A DNA stretch of 64,000 nucleotides. Origin: Ruminococcus sp. Lineage in GTDB: Bacteria > Bacillota > Clostridia > Oscillospirales > Ruminococcaceae. The position numbers were made by a program, and so were the translations under genes. Under the pieces are notes generated by a model that worked only from the letters and a program-made list of their open reading frames with translations, was not told the origin of the DNA and searched no databases. The stretch spans positions 124,001 to 188,000 of the forward strand of contig NZ_JAEFAJ010000001.1 of assembly GCF_016287535.1 (NCBI RefSeq), read 5' to 3'. The number at the start of each line of letters is the position of its first letter. Position 1 is the first letter of the stretch. Shown piece after piece: positions 7,899 to 15,454 of the stretch.

Positions 7899-8798
7899 TC
7901 ATTCCTTTACACCGCCAAGTGCAACACCGGCAATGATAAATCTCGAAAGAGCTACATATGCAATTATGATCGGAATAATAGAAAGTGCGATAGCCAGATA
8001 AATCGTACCGAAATCATTGAACTTATCCGATGCTGAAAGTGAAGCAACCATCATAGGAAGCGTTTTCTTTTTCAAACCAACATTAATAAGTATCATATTC
8101 GGGTTATAGTAATTATTCCAGCTCGCGATGAAGGCGAATATAGCCTGAACTGCTATAGCGGGCTTCATCATAGGGATTGCAATAGATAAGAAAGTCCTGA
8201 ACTCGCTGCATCCGTCTATACGTGCAGCTTCAACGATATCAAGCGGGAAAGAAGACTTCATGTATGACCTCATGAAGTATACTACCGCAGGAGCTGCAAC
8301 AGCCGGTATTATAAGTGGCCAGTATGTATTTGTGAGCTTTAGATCTATCATAAAGCTTACAAAACCTGCCGATGTTACCTGCATAGGTACCATCATTACA
8401 AGGAGAATGACCGTATATGATATCTCCTTGAGTTTAAAATCATAAACGTGTATTCCGTAAGCAGTAAGCGCTGAGAAGAATACCGTCAGGAATGTAGAAC
8501 AGCAAGTAATTATCAAACTGTTCTTATATCCATGGAAAATATTGAACGCAAACTTGAAGTTTGGTTCACTCAATACCTTTTTAAAGTTTGACACCAGAAA
8601 CTTGCCGGGAACAAGACTGAGGCCATTGGAAATATCTGTATGTGAACGTGTTGCATTGATCACCAGTATGTAGATAGGAAGTAAACAGATAATTGTAAGA
8701 ATAATGAACCACAGTAAAAGGATACCAGACTTTAATTTGATCTTGAATGCATAGCTGTCTTTAGCTCTGCCGTACACAGACTTCATATTATTGCTCAT
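7899..8798 (-). CDS. Carbohydrate ABC transporter permease, MalG type
   Basis: 299 residues with six membrane helices and the binding-protein-dependent permease EAA loop EAARIDGCSEFRTFLSIAIPMMKPA (about residues 190-215), which docks to the ATPase. The C-terminus ends IAGVALGGVKE, the typical MalG-family ending (GxxxGAVKG-like). This is a CUT1 family inner subunit for sugar or oligosaccharide import. It overlaps the next permease by 4 bases (ATGA). No ATPase gene is nearby, so a shared MsmX-type ATPase elsewhere is likely. The substrate cannot be read from the sequence. Confidence 0.9.
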   Translation of the reverse strand: MSNNMKSVYGRAKDSYAFKIKLKSGILLLWFIILTIICLLPIYILVINATRSHTDISNGLSLVPGKFLVSNFKKVLSEPNFKFAFNIFHGYKNSLIITCCSTFLTVFFSALTAYGIHVYDFKLKEISYTVILLVMMVPMQVTSAGFVSFMIDLKLTNTYWPLIIPAVAAPAVVYFMRSYMKSSFPLDIVEAARIDGCSEFRTFLSIAIPMMKPAIAVQAIFAFIASWNNYYNPNMILINVGLKKKTLPMMVASLSASDKFNDFGTIYLAIALSIIPIIIAYVALSRFIIAGVALGGVKE

Positions 8799-9853
8799 AT
8801 ACTGATACCTCCAAACTGTCGGCTTTCTTTCTTAGCCTGCTGAGCAGCCTTCTTGCGCTGTTTTCTTTTTGCGATCTCATCCTTGTCACGAGTAAGGTAG
8901 AACGCAATAAGACCAAGTGCAAGAGTGATAAAGAACAGCAATACCGAAGCAGCACCTGCATAGCCCATCTTATTTTCATTGGCCTGAGCGTGGAAGTACT
9001 GGAATATCATTACAGCAACTGTCTTGAGATGATCGCTGACAGTCTGGGTCTTCCTGTAAAGATAAGGAATATCAAACATCTGGAGACCGCCGATCATGGA
9101 AGTAATAAGAGTATAAGCCATGATGGGGGTAAGAAGAGGAAGAGTGATCTTCCTGAAAACTTGTCCTGATGTTGCACCGTCGATACTTGCAGCCTCAAAC
9201 AGTGACGGGTTGATTCCCTGGATACCGGACATAAGCATGATCATAGTATTACCGAACCACATCCATGTCTGAATAAACATTACAACGATACGAGACTGCC
9301 ATTTTGCACTTACAAACTGAATTGTGGAATAAAGTCCGGCGCCGACAACGTCTTTCTTTACTATACCCAATTTATAAAAGATAAGGTTCAATGCACCCGG
9401 ATTTGTTTGTGACTCTCCGCAAAGCTGAAGGAAAAGAACAGCTACTGAAGCTGCTGTAATGATATTTGGAAGATACATTACAACTTTGAAGAATCCCTTG
9501 CCCGGAATCTTTAACTGTGCTTCGGTAAACCATACAGCCAGTGAAAGTGAAAGTGCAAGCTGGGGAATAAAGTTACCGCACCAAAGGATAATAGTATTAC
9601 CGAGGCATTGGAAGAAAGACTTATGAATAACACGAACAGTACGTTTTTCACCGCCGAAAAGAATATCCTGATAATTCTGCAAGCCGACCCATTCAGCAAC
9701 ATTTTTACCATTGCCGTGGAAACTTACAATAAAGGTATTTATCAGCGGCCATAACTGGAAAAAGAAATAAACAAGAAAAAACGGTAAAATAAAAAGATAG
9801 CCATACTTAGCGTAGCTTACAGACTTAATACGTCTATGCGCATTTGATGACAT
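8795..9853 (-). CDS. Carbohydrate ABC transporter permease, MalF type
   Basis: About 352 residues, starting MSSNAHRRIKSV at the ATG with GAGAGG 9 bases upstream (a GTG three codons earlier is the only other option). Six or more membrane helices; EAA loop EAASIDGATSGQVFRKITLPLLTPI. The extracytoplasmic insertion between helices 2 and 3 (residues about 55-100 and 130-165) is longer than usual. Ends in a basic tail (KQRKKAAQQAKKESR). Partner of the MalG-type permease, forming the membrane channel of the importer. Confidence 0.9.
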   Translation of the reverse strand: MSSNAHRRIKSVSYAKYGYLFILPFFLVYFFFQLWPLINTFIVSFHGNGKNVAEWVGLQNYQDILFGGEKRTVRVIHKSFFQCLGNTIILWCGNFIPQLALSLSLAVWFTEAQLKIPGKGFFKVVMYLPNIITAASVAVLFLQLCGESQTNPGALNLIFYKLGIVKKDVVGAGLYSTIQFVSAKWQSRIVVMFIQTWMWFGNTMIMLMSGIQGINPSLFEAASIDGATSGQVFRKITLPLLTPIMAYTLITSMIGGLQMFDIPYLYRKTQTVSDHLKTVAVMIFQYFHAQANENKMGYAGAASVLLFFITLALGLIAFYLTRDKDEIAKRKQRKKAAQQAKKESRQFGGISI

Positions 9854-9891
9854 AAAACACACCCTCTCGAATTAGTATAAACAAATATAGA

Positions 9892-9919
9892 CCTACGGAA
9901 TACATAAGTATTCCGTAGG
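9892..9919 (-). promoter_or_regulatory. Perfect 12-bp stem-loop between binding protein and permease genes
   Basis: CCTACGGAATAC (9892-9903), loop ATAA, GTATTCCGTAGG (9908-9919). In the minus transcript it lies 35 bases after the stop of the binding protein gene and is followed by TCTATATTTGTTT rather than a clean T run. Such structures between solute-binding-protein and permease genes usually stabilise the upstream message or terminate part of the transcripts, giving excess binding protein. That role here is inference. Confidence 0.75.
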
Positions 9920-9953
9920 CATATTTATTTAGTTGAACTTTAAGACTTTAAAA

Positions 9954-11438
9954 TCAGTCAACTTCGAGATCGGTTGAAGCCTCTGCAGCCTTGTCAAGGA
10001 ATGCATCTACTGTTTCATCCCATGACTTGCCGCCCTCAACATACTGCTTTCTAACAACGTCAGCGAATGCAGCCTTGAGTGTAGCATCATAAGGAGTGAT
10101 GAGTCCCTTGAAGTCAATGCTCTTAGCATTTGAAGCGAGCTCTGCAAAGTAGTTCTGATTTTCAGCAAAGTTGCCGGAAATCTTCTCATTGAATACAGTG
10201 TTGCTGCTGATGAGATCATCCATAACCTTTGAGTTGTTTACATACTCAGGCTTCTTAACAGCAAATTCCTTCATATTGTCGTAATCAAGTGCAGCGCTCT
10301 TGATGAAGTCACGATCCTCTTCACCGTTATCTGTAGCAGGGTTAACAACGATCCATGTACCGCCCCAGTAGAAAGGAGTCGGTCCCTGGCAGAGTGCCCA
10401 CTTACCATACTGCTCGCCGCCTTCGCCGCCTGCAGCATCGAGGAAGAATCCGCCGAAGCCCCATGTTGATACGAAGTAGCCCATTACATTGCCTGAAACG
10501 CCTGCAGCTGTCCACTCAGTTGTCCACTGGTCATTGTGTGCAACACCGTTGCACTCCCAGAGTTCTTTAAGTGTCTTAGCAAACTTCTCACAAGTGTCAT
10601 CAACTTCAACCTTGTTGTTTACAACCCAAGGAGTGCTGCGCTCGCAAGCAAATGCCTGCCAGAGTCCACCGAGTGAGTCAGCAAGTGAAACGCCCTTGTC
10701 CGTCTTTTCAGAGATCTTCTTAGCAGTTTCAACGAACTTATCCCAGTCCTTGATCTGCTCCTGCATCTCAGCAGGTGAATTTACGCCGAGGTATTCCTTA
10801 GCAAGATCTGCTCTGTAAGCAAATCCGCCTGCAGCAGCCTGCCATGAAACACCTACACGCTTACCAGCGTTTGCGCCCTCTGTTGCCTGACCGATAGCAT
10901 CTGTGTATCCATAAATGTCCTTGAAATCATCATCAGTAAAGCCGAGCTTTTCAAGAGCAAGTGTCTTTGTATCATCGTTGATATACTTGAGTGCCCAGTC
11001 AGCTTCGCAGAAGTATACATCGATAGGTGTACCATCGTTGAAATACTGGTCAAACTTTTCAGCAGCCTCGCCGCCCTTTACGTTCATGTCGATAAAGTCT
11101 ACACCAGGAACCTTCTTGTCAGAAAGCTGCTCAACTATTGTATCATAGTCAAGACCCTTCCACTGAGCGATAAGAGCAGGAACGTCATCATGGTTCCATG
11201 AAGCCAGTGTGAATGTGTCGCCGCCTGTCTTAACGTCGTCAGCGATCTTACCAGGCTCAACTGTAGAAGCTGTTGTTGTCTCGCCGCCGTCAGCAGCAGT
11301 TGTTGTAGCCTCTGTCTTGGGAGCTGTTGTTGTAGAAGTATTATTGCCGCTGTCTGTCTTATCACCGCAGCTTGCGAGTGATGTAGCAGCCATAGCAATT
11401 GTAGCCACTAAGGCTAATGTTCTCTTAAGTGTGTTCAT
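9954..11438 (-). CDS. ABC transporter extracellular sugar-binding lipoprotein
   Basis: 494 residues. N-terminal lipoprotein signal with lipobox LASC (cleavage before Cys24), then a Thr/Ala/Glu-rich linker to about residue 62, then a family 1 extracellular solute-binding domain (SWNHDDVPALIAQWKG, later ATEGANAGKRVGVSWQAAAGGFAYRADLAKEYLG and YFVSTWGFGGFFLDAAGGEGG). The mature protein is strongly acidic. It is the first gene of the importer operon, led by an AAGGAGG site. The Thr-rich tether resembles linkers of the dockerin enzymes in this window. Substrate unknown; plant-cell-wall oligosaccharides are a reasonable guess from the neighbours only. Confidence 0.9.
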   Translation of the reverse strand: MNTLKRTLALVATIAMAATSLASCGDKTDSGNNTSTTTAPKTEATTTAADGGETTTASTVEPGKIADDVKTGGDTFTLASWNHDDVPALIAQWKGLDYDTIVEQLSDKKVPGVDFIDMNVKGGEAAEKFDQYFNDGTPIDVYFCEADWALKYINDDTKTLALEKLGFTDDDFKDIYGYTDAIGQATEGANAGKRVGVSWQAAAGGFAYRADLAKEYLGVNSPAEMQEQIKDWDKFVETAKKISEKTDKGVSLADSLGGLWQAFACERSTPWVVNNKVEVDDTCEKFAKTLKELWECNGVAHNDQWTTEWTAAGVSGNVMGYFVSTWGFGGFFLDAAGGEGGEQYGKWALCQGPTPFYWGGTWIVVNPATDNGEEDRDFIKSAALDYDNMKEFAVKKPEYVNNSKVMDDLISSNTVFNEKISGNFAENQNYFAELASNAKSIDFKGLITPYDATLKAAFADVVRKQYVEGGKSWDETVDAFLDKAAEASTDLEVD

Positions 11439-11462
11439 TTGATTTTCCTCCTTAAATATATA

Positions 11463-11825
11463 TATTATACATTATTGTATAATATCAGCTGGTTTATAAA
11501 CTGTTTGCGGTAACATCGCGGTATTTATATGTCCGATGATTGTCCTCACCGCTGACGTTCTGCAACCGTTATGTCTACCCTTGCCTCTGTTCTGTGAAGC
11601 TGTCTACGAGACCGCAGTCTCTTTTTCTTTTATTAAAAAGCAATGTTTTATCATTCATGACATACATAAGGAACTCCGGTAAAAACTGATGTCCTCAGCT
11701 GACCGGATGTAAAAGCTCCGAGTTCTTTGTCACTCTGATTTTAACAGCCTGCTGCAAATATACTTCTGACTGTGTCATTCCGCATTTTTCAGCTTGACTG
11801 TGCAACTATTGCTCTTGCAGATACA
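11463..11825 (-). promoter_or_regulatory. Structured 5' leader of the sugar-binding protein gene
   Basis: About 380 untranslated bases separate the promoter at 11826-11854 from the ATG at 11438. The minus strand can form several stems: AACTCGG/CCGGAGTT around 11670-11725 with TCAGCTGA inside, GAGAC-TGCG-GTCTC (11609-11622), and an 8-bp perfect TATTATAC/GTATAATA stem (11463-11484) that ends just before the AAGGAGG ribosome site. I find no convincing ORF and do not recognise a riboswitch class. Confidence 0.5.
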
Positions 11826-11854
11826 AATATACCGTATTTTGCGGTCAAAGTCAA
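11826..11854 (-). promoter_or_regulatory. Promoter of the sugar ABC transporter operon
   Basis: TTGACT (11854-11849), 17-base spacer, TATATT (11831-11826) on the minus strand. It is the only near-consensus promoter I find in the 655-base gap between the ABC operon and the dockerin peptidase gene; the remainder of the gap (11855-12093) is AT-rich, with only a small stem TTTGAC/GTCAAA near 12065-12082 just after the peptidase stop codon. Confidence 0.7.
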
Positions 11855-12093
11855 TCCTTTGTATCGTTCCTTAATCTTTTTCAAACATATTGTACATTTT
11901 CAACATATATTTTTTAGCAATTCTTCCACAAAAACGAGGAGTAAACCTCAAAAGTTACAAATTGGTAAAAGCATTTTTAACACTATTTACACAAAGAACT
12001 GCTCATTCTTTTATACCTATTGCCTAACGGATACAAAACAAGCCGCTAATGGAAGCGAGTTTTTGACAATATGGTCAAACATATATTCGTTAT

Positions 12094-15000
12094 TTATCCG
12101 CTTACAGAGTTCTGGGAATATATCCTTAGTATGGCAGAAGCATCAACTGCGTCGATAATACCATTGTCATCGAGATCAGCATATATGCGTTTATCCTCAG
12201 GTATAACAGGAGCACCTTCTGTGGAAACAGCAGAATAATGACTTAATACGATGGATGCATCTACCGCATCAATAAAACCGTCACCATTCACGTCACCCTT
12301 TGTAATCCCATGCAATGGAGGAATATATAACGATCCTGATGCGAAATCAGTATTTGTCGCAGCAAATCGTATATAACATCCTTTGGAATTATCAATTATC
12401 TTGCCTGCTTTAAAGTCATTTCCCGCCATTTTCATGACCTGATCTTCGCTGATACCGTGCCTGCCGGTCATGAGCTCCATAAACCTGTCCATGCTGTAGC
12501 CATATGTTTCGACAAGAGAATCAAGTATCATCTGAGGAAGATATCCTTCATATGTTACTTCACACACACCATCACCATCGTATATGTATTTCCCGTTTTC
12601 GTATGGAAGAATAAATGTCGGATCAGGCTTGTCCGTAGGTGCCTGAGGAATATTGTAATTCACAGCTTCACTCTCGAATTTTCCATCACCGCCGCTTACT
12701 CTGAGAGTAAAGCTCTCACCCGGAATAATACTTAGATAATACTTTCCAAGCGAGTCAGGATCTACGTCCTCTCCCTGAATAAGCCTCTTTTCAGCTGAAA
12801 CATATCCGGATTCATTTTCGCTATCAAAAGCTATTTCAAGTTTTAATGCTGTATCTTTTTCCAACGGACCAAGGGCTTCACTTTTATAATTGATCGTCAG
12901 CTCTGATACATCGTAGCGTTCAGGCACCTGAACAGGAACTTCCTTGCCGTCCTTTAACGCAGTCAGTTTCTGACCGGCATAAGGCAGAACACTGTCACCT
13001 TCTTTCAGCTTAATACCTTCCGAGGTAAATATTTCATCCGCCCATGAATTGGCAATGACAGCTTTTCTGTCATCGAAGGCTATGAGAGATCTGTTTACAT
13101 GGAGCGTAACTTCATTATCAAGTACATTTTCGCCTGAAAGCTCCATAACGATATCTGTTGCGCCAAATTCGACAGGGATCTCCTTTATCCATTCTCCGCC
13201 CTTATATTCATTGTTTTCTTTTTTTACATTATATATAGTACCAAGGCAAAGGGATATCCCTTCTGCTCCTGACGGTATATCGAGACTGTATTCACTTGCT
13301 GAAATCCGTTCGGCATACCGCAGTCCGTCTACAGTCCGATAATTTGCCGGAATATAGCCTATCCAGTTGAATTCCGCCTTTTTGGGATAAAAGCTGCGCC
13401 GGGTATCTGTATCTCCGTTCACAGCATGAACTATCACATCGGAAACGATCTTTAAAGGCTCCTTATACTGAGTCAGTTCATCATCGCCAAAACTGTACGA
13501 GATACCATCGGATATGCTTCCATATGACAAAGCCACCTTTTCATTTAACGACACAGCTCCGGAATGATGAGAAAAATACACCTTTCCGACAGGATCGGCA
13601 TATACTTTTAACGTCAGATTGCCAAGATGTATTTTAAGATCGCCTTTGGAGAAAATCTCCTTGTATTTTTTTTCGATGTCTGCCGCTTTTTCAAGCAGTT
13701 CTATATCTTCATCTTCAAGTCCGTCATACTGTTGTTCTATGAACGACTCAAGAAGTATCTGCTTTTCTTCATCACTGTAAATTACATTTTCGTCTGTAAC
13801 GTCTTTCCATTCTTTGCCGTTTGTACTGTAGAAGCTCTGATTTTTGCCTGTGTATTCCTTTATCTTGCTGTCTGTTGCGTACGGACTCAGGTCATAAAGC
13901 TTTTCTGCTCCATCAATATACAAACTGCTTTCGATAGGTATAACAAATGGCGAATCTTCACAATAAAGCCTTAAAACAACAGAAAACTTTTCATTTTTAT
14001 TTATTATTACCGGCTCGGACAAGTCAAGAGTAAAAAAACCAGTAAGTTCACAGCTGCCCTTTGTAACTGCAGAGGGATTTCCCGATACAGGATCGGTTTC
14101 ATCCTTGAGGTCTGTATATACGGTTATCTCATATTCAGTTCCGGAGTTGTAAATGTACGTTCCGACCGAGCTTATCTGTGCGTTTTCATCTGCGGTGAAT
14201 ATATCTGCCATATACGAAGGACCACTCTCATCAGCGCTGTCATATGCTGAAAGCGTCTGTATTGGAATAAAACTGTCATATTGATATATCTTTTCGTGCT
14301 CATCAGCATCTTCGATCTCAAATACTGCGAAATCTTCAAGAGTTCTGTCATAATATGATATCCATATGTATCCATCCAAGCCGTCACGTGTGCTCCAGCT
14401 GTTCTTACAAAGCCACGCTCCGTCTCCTTCGGGAGAATTACAGAAATAACGTGCGGAAAAGTTGTCATCCCAGCCAACTATTGTAACAGCATGATTGGCA
14501 AAACGCGGTTTCCTTTTGGAATTGGATGTATAATAATCCGGGTTCCAGTTCTTGACTTTATCAGACATATAAGAAACATCTACGGCGTGTCCGCTGTACA
14601 CAAACTCTTTGACTAATCCGTTTATCGCATCAAAGTTCTCTCTTTCACTGTCAAAATCAAAGGAATATGCATTTTTCAGATGATAATCAGCCTGATGCTG
14701 CATACGATCAACATCAGAGGGATTGTCAAAGAACCTGAAATCCGAATATTTAAGTCTGTTTTCATTTACAGGTCCGATCCACTGTGACCAGAGATTTGAT
14801 ATCATCTTCGAGTTTCCGCCTTCTCCAAGCACATCTTCAGGCTTTTTTGAGTCTGTATAGAGCTGGTCGTATCCGTAATATGTATAATAGGCGGAATGAA
14901 GTTCGGAGAGGTCGATATACGGCACTTCCGAAAGCAGGCTTGATTCTGCGCTTGCTATAGCGGCATGAGCCCAGCAGCTTCCATAAGACCCCTGGGATTT

Positions 15001-15306
15001 TACAGAAGTTGAACCATACACTGTTCTCATATCAAAGGTTTCAGGGTAAACATTCAGAGATGATTTATCATCTGCTTTAACATTTCCATAGACCGCTGCT
15101 GGTTCAAGATCGGCAGCGTTGCCGCCTACACGCTTTAAAACAGGTGCTGAGACGGAGCATGACTGAGTTAACGCGGAAGCTTGCTTCTTTCCTGAACCTA
15201 TAATAATATCATTTATTACTTCGGAATATGCACTGAAAGGCAGATTTGAAGCTGATATGAATAAAGCCGCAGTAAAAGCTGCAATTCTTTTATTAACATT
15301 TTTCAT
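12094..15306 (-). CDS. Secreted papain-like (C1) peptidase with C-terminal dockerin
   Basis: 1070 residues. Signal peptide (KRIAAFTAALFISASNLPFSAYS), a short pro-region, then a C1 peptidase domain with QGSYGSCWAHA (Cys111), NHAVTIVGWD (His272) and CKNSWS (Asn302). After it comes a lectin-like domain of the type that follows clostridial C1 peptidases (starting about residue 335), then beta-rich repeats to about 990 and a type I dockerin at about 1004-1070 with two Ca-binding loops, DVNGDGFIDAVDAS and DLDDNGIIDAVDAS. It is therefore predicted to be docked on a surface cellulosome or cohesin scaffold. Preceded by GAAAGGAG and a possible TTGTAA-18-TATAAT promoter. Function beyond peptide hydrolysis is unknown; proposals for such enzymes include processing of cellulosome parts or defence. 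Confidence 0.9.
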   Translation of the reverse strand: MKNVNKRIAAFTAALFISASNLPFSAYSEVINDIIIGSGKKQASALTQSCSVSAPVLKRVGGNAADLEPAAVYGNVKADDKSSLNVYPETFDMRTVYGSTSVKSQGSYGSCWAHAAIASAESSLLSEVPYIDLSELHSAYYTYYGYDQLYTDSKKPEDVLGEGGNSKMISNLWSQWIGPVNENRLKYSDFRFFDNPSDVDRMQHQADYHLKNAYSFDFDSERENFDAINGLVKEFVYSGHAVDVSYMSDKVKNWNPDYYTSNSKRKPRFANHAVTIVGWDDNFSARYFCNSPEGDGAWLCKNSWSTRDGLDGYIWISYYDRTLEDFAVFEIEDADEHEKIYQYDSFIPIQTLSAYDSADESGPSYMADIFTADENAQISSVGTYIYNSGTEYEITVYTDLKDETDPVSGNPSAVTKGSCELTGFFTLDLSEPVIINKNEKFSVVLRLYCEDSPFVIPIESSLYIDGAEKLYDLSPYATDSKIKEYTGKNQSFYSTNGKEWKDVTDENVIYSDEEKQILLESFIEQQYDGLEDEDIELLEKAADIEKKYKEIFSKGDLKIHLGNLTLKVYADPVGKVYFSHHSGAVSLNEKVALSYGSISDGISYSFGDDELTQYKEPLKIVSDVIVHAVNGDTDTRRSFYPKKAEFNWIGYIPANYRTVDGLRYAERISASEYSLDIPSGAEGISLCLGTIYNVKKENNEYKGGEWIKEIPVEFGATDIVMELSGENVLDNEVTLHVNRSLIAFDDRKAVIANSWADEIFTSEGIKLKEGDSVLPYAGQKLTALKDGKEVPVQVPERYDVSELTINYKSEALGPLEKDTALKLEIAFDSENESGYVSAEKRLIQGEDVDPDSLGKYYLSIIPGESFTLRVSGGDGKFESEAVNYNIPQAPTDKPDPTFILPYENGKYIYDGDGVCEVTYEGYLPQMILDSLVETYGYSMDRFMELMTGRHGISEDQVMKMAGNDFKAGKIIDNSKGCYIRFAATNTDFASGSLYIPPLHGITKGDVNGDGFIDAVDASIVLSHYSAVSTEGAPVIPEDKRIYADLDDNGIIDAVDASAILRIYSQNSVSG

Positions 15307-15388
15307 ATATTTATGACTCCTTTCTATGGTGTTTTTCTTCAGGAATATACCAATAATTATAACAGATTTGTTCTCGCTATTACAAAAG

Positions 15389-15414
15389 TACCTCTGATCT
15401 CAGGATCAGAGGTA
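15389..15414 (-). terminator. Terminator after the TIM-barrel/acyl-CoA synthetase gene
   Basis: An 11-bp perfect stem, TACCTCTGATC (15389-15399) with GATCAGAGGTA (15404-15414), loop TCAG, lying 41 bases beyond the stop. On the minus strand it is followed by TACTTTTGT, a modest T tract. Confidence 0.7.
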
Positions 15415-15454
15415 TAACGATAGATTTCAGTTTTAAATGCACTGCATTGATCTT

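Noticed and set aside
11772-12158. Plus-strand 128-codon ORF over the leader of the ABC operon and the 3' end of the peptidase gene
   Set aside because: No ribosome site; runs antisense into the dockerin coding region; composition is that of non-coding DNA.
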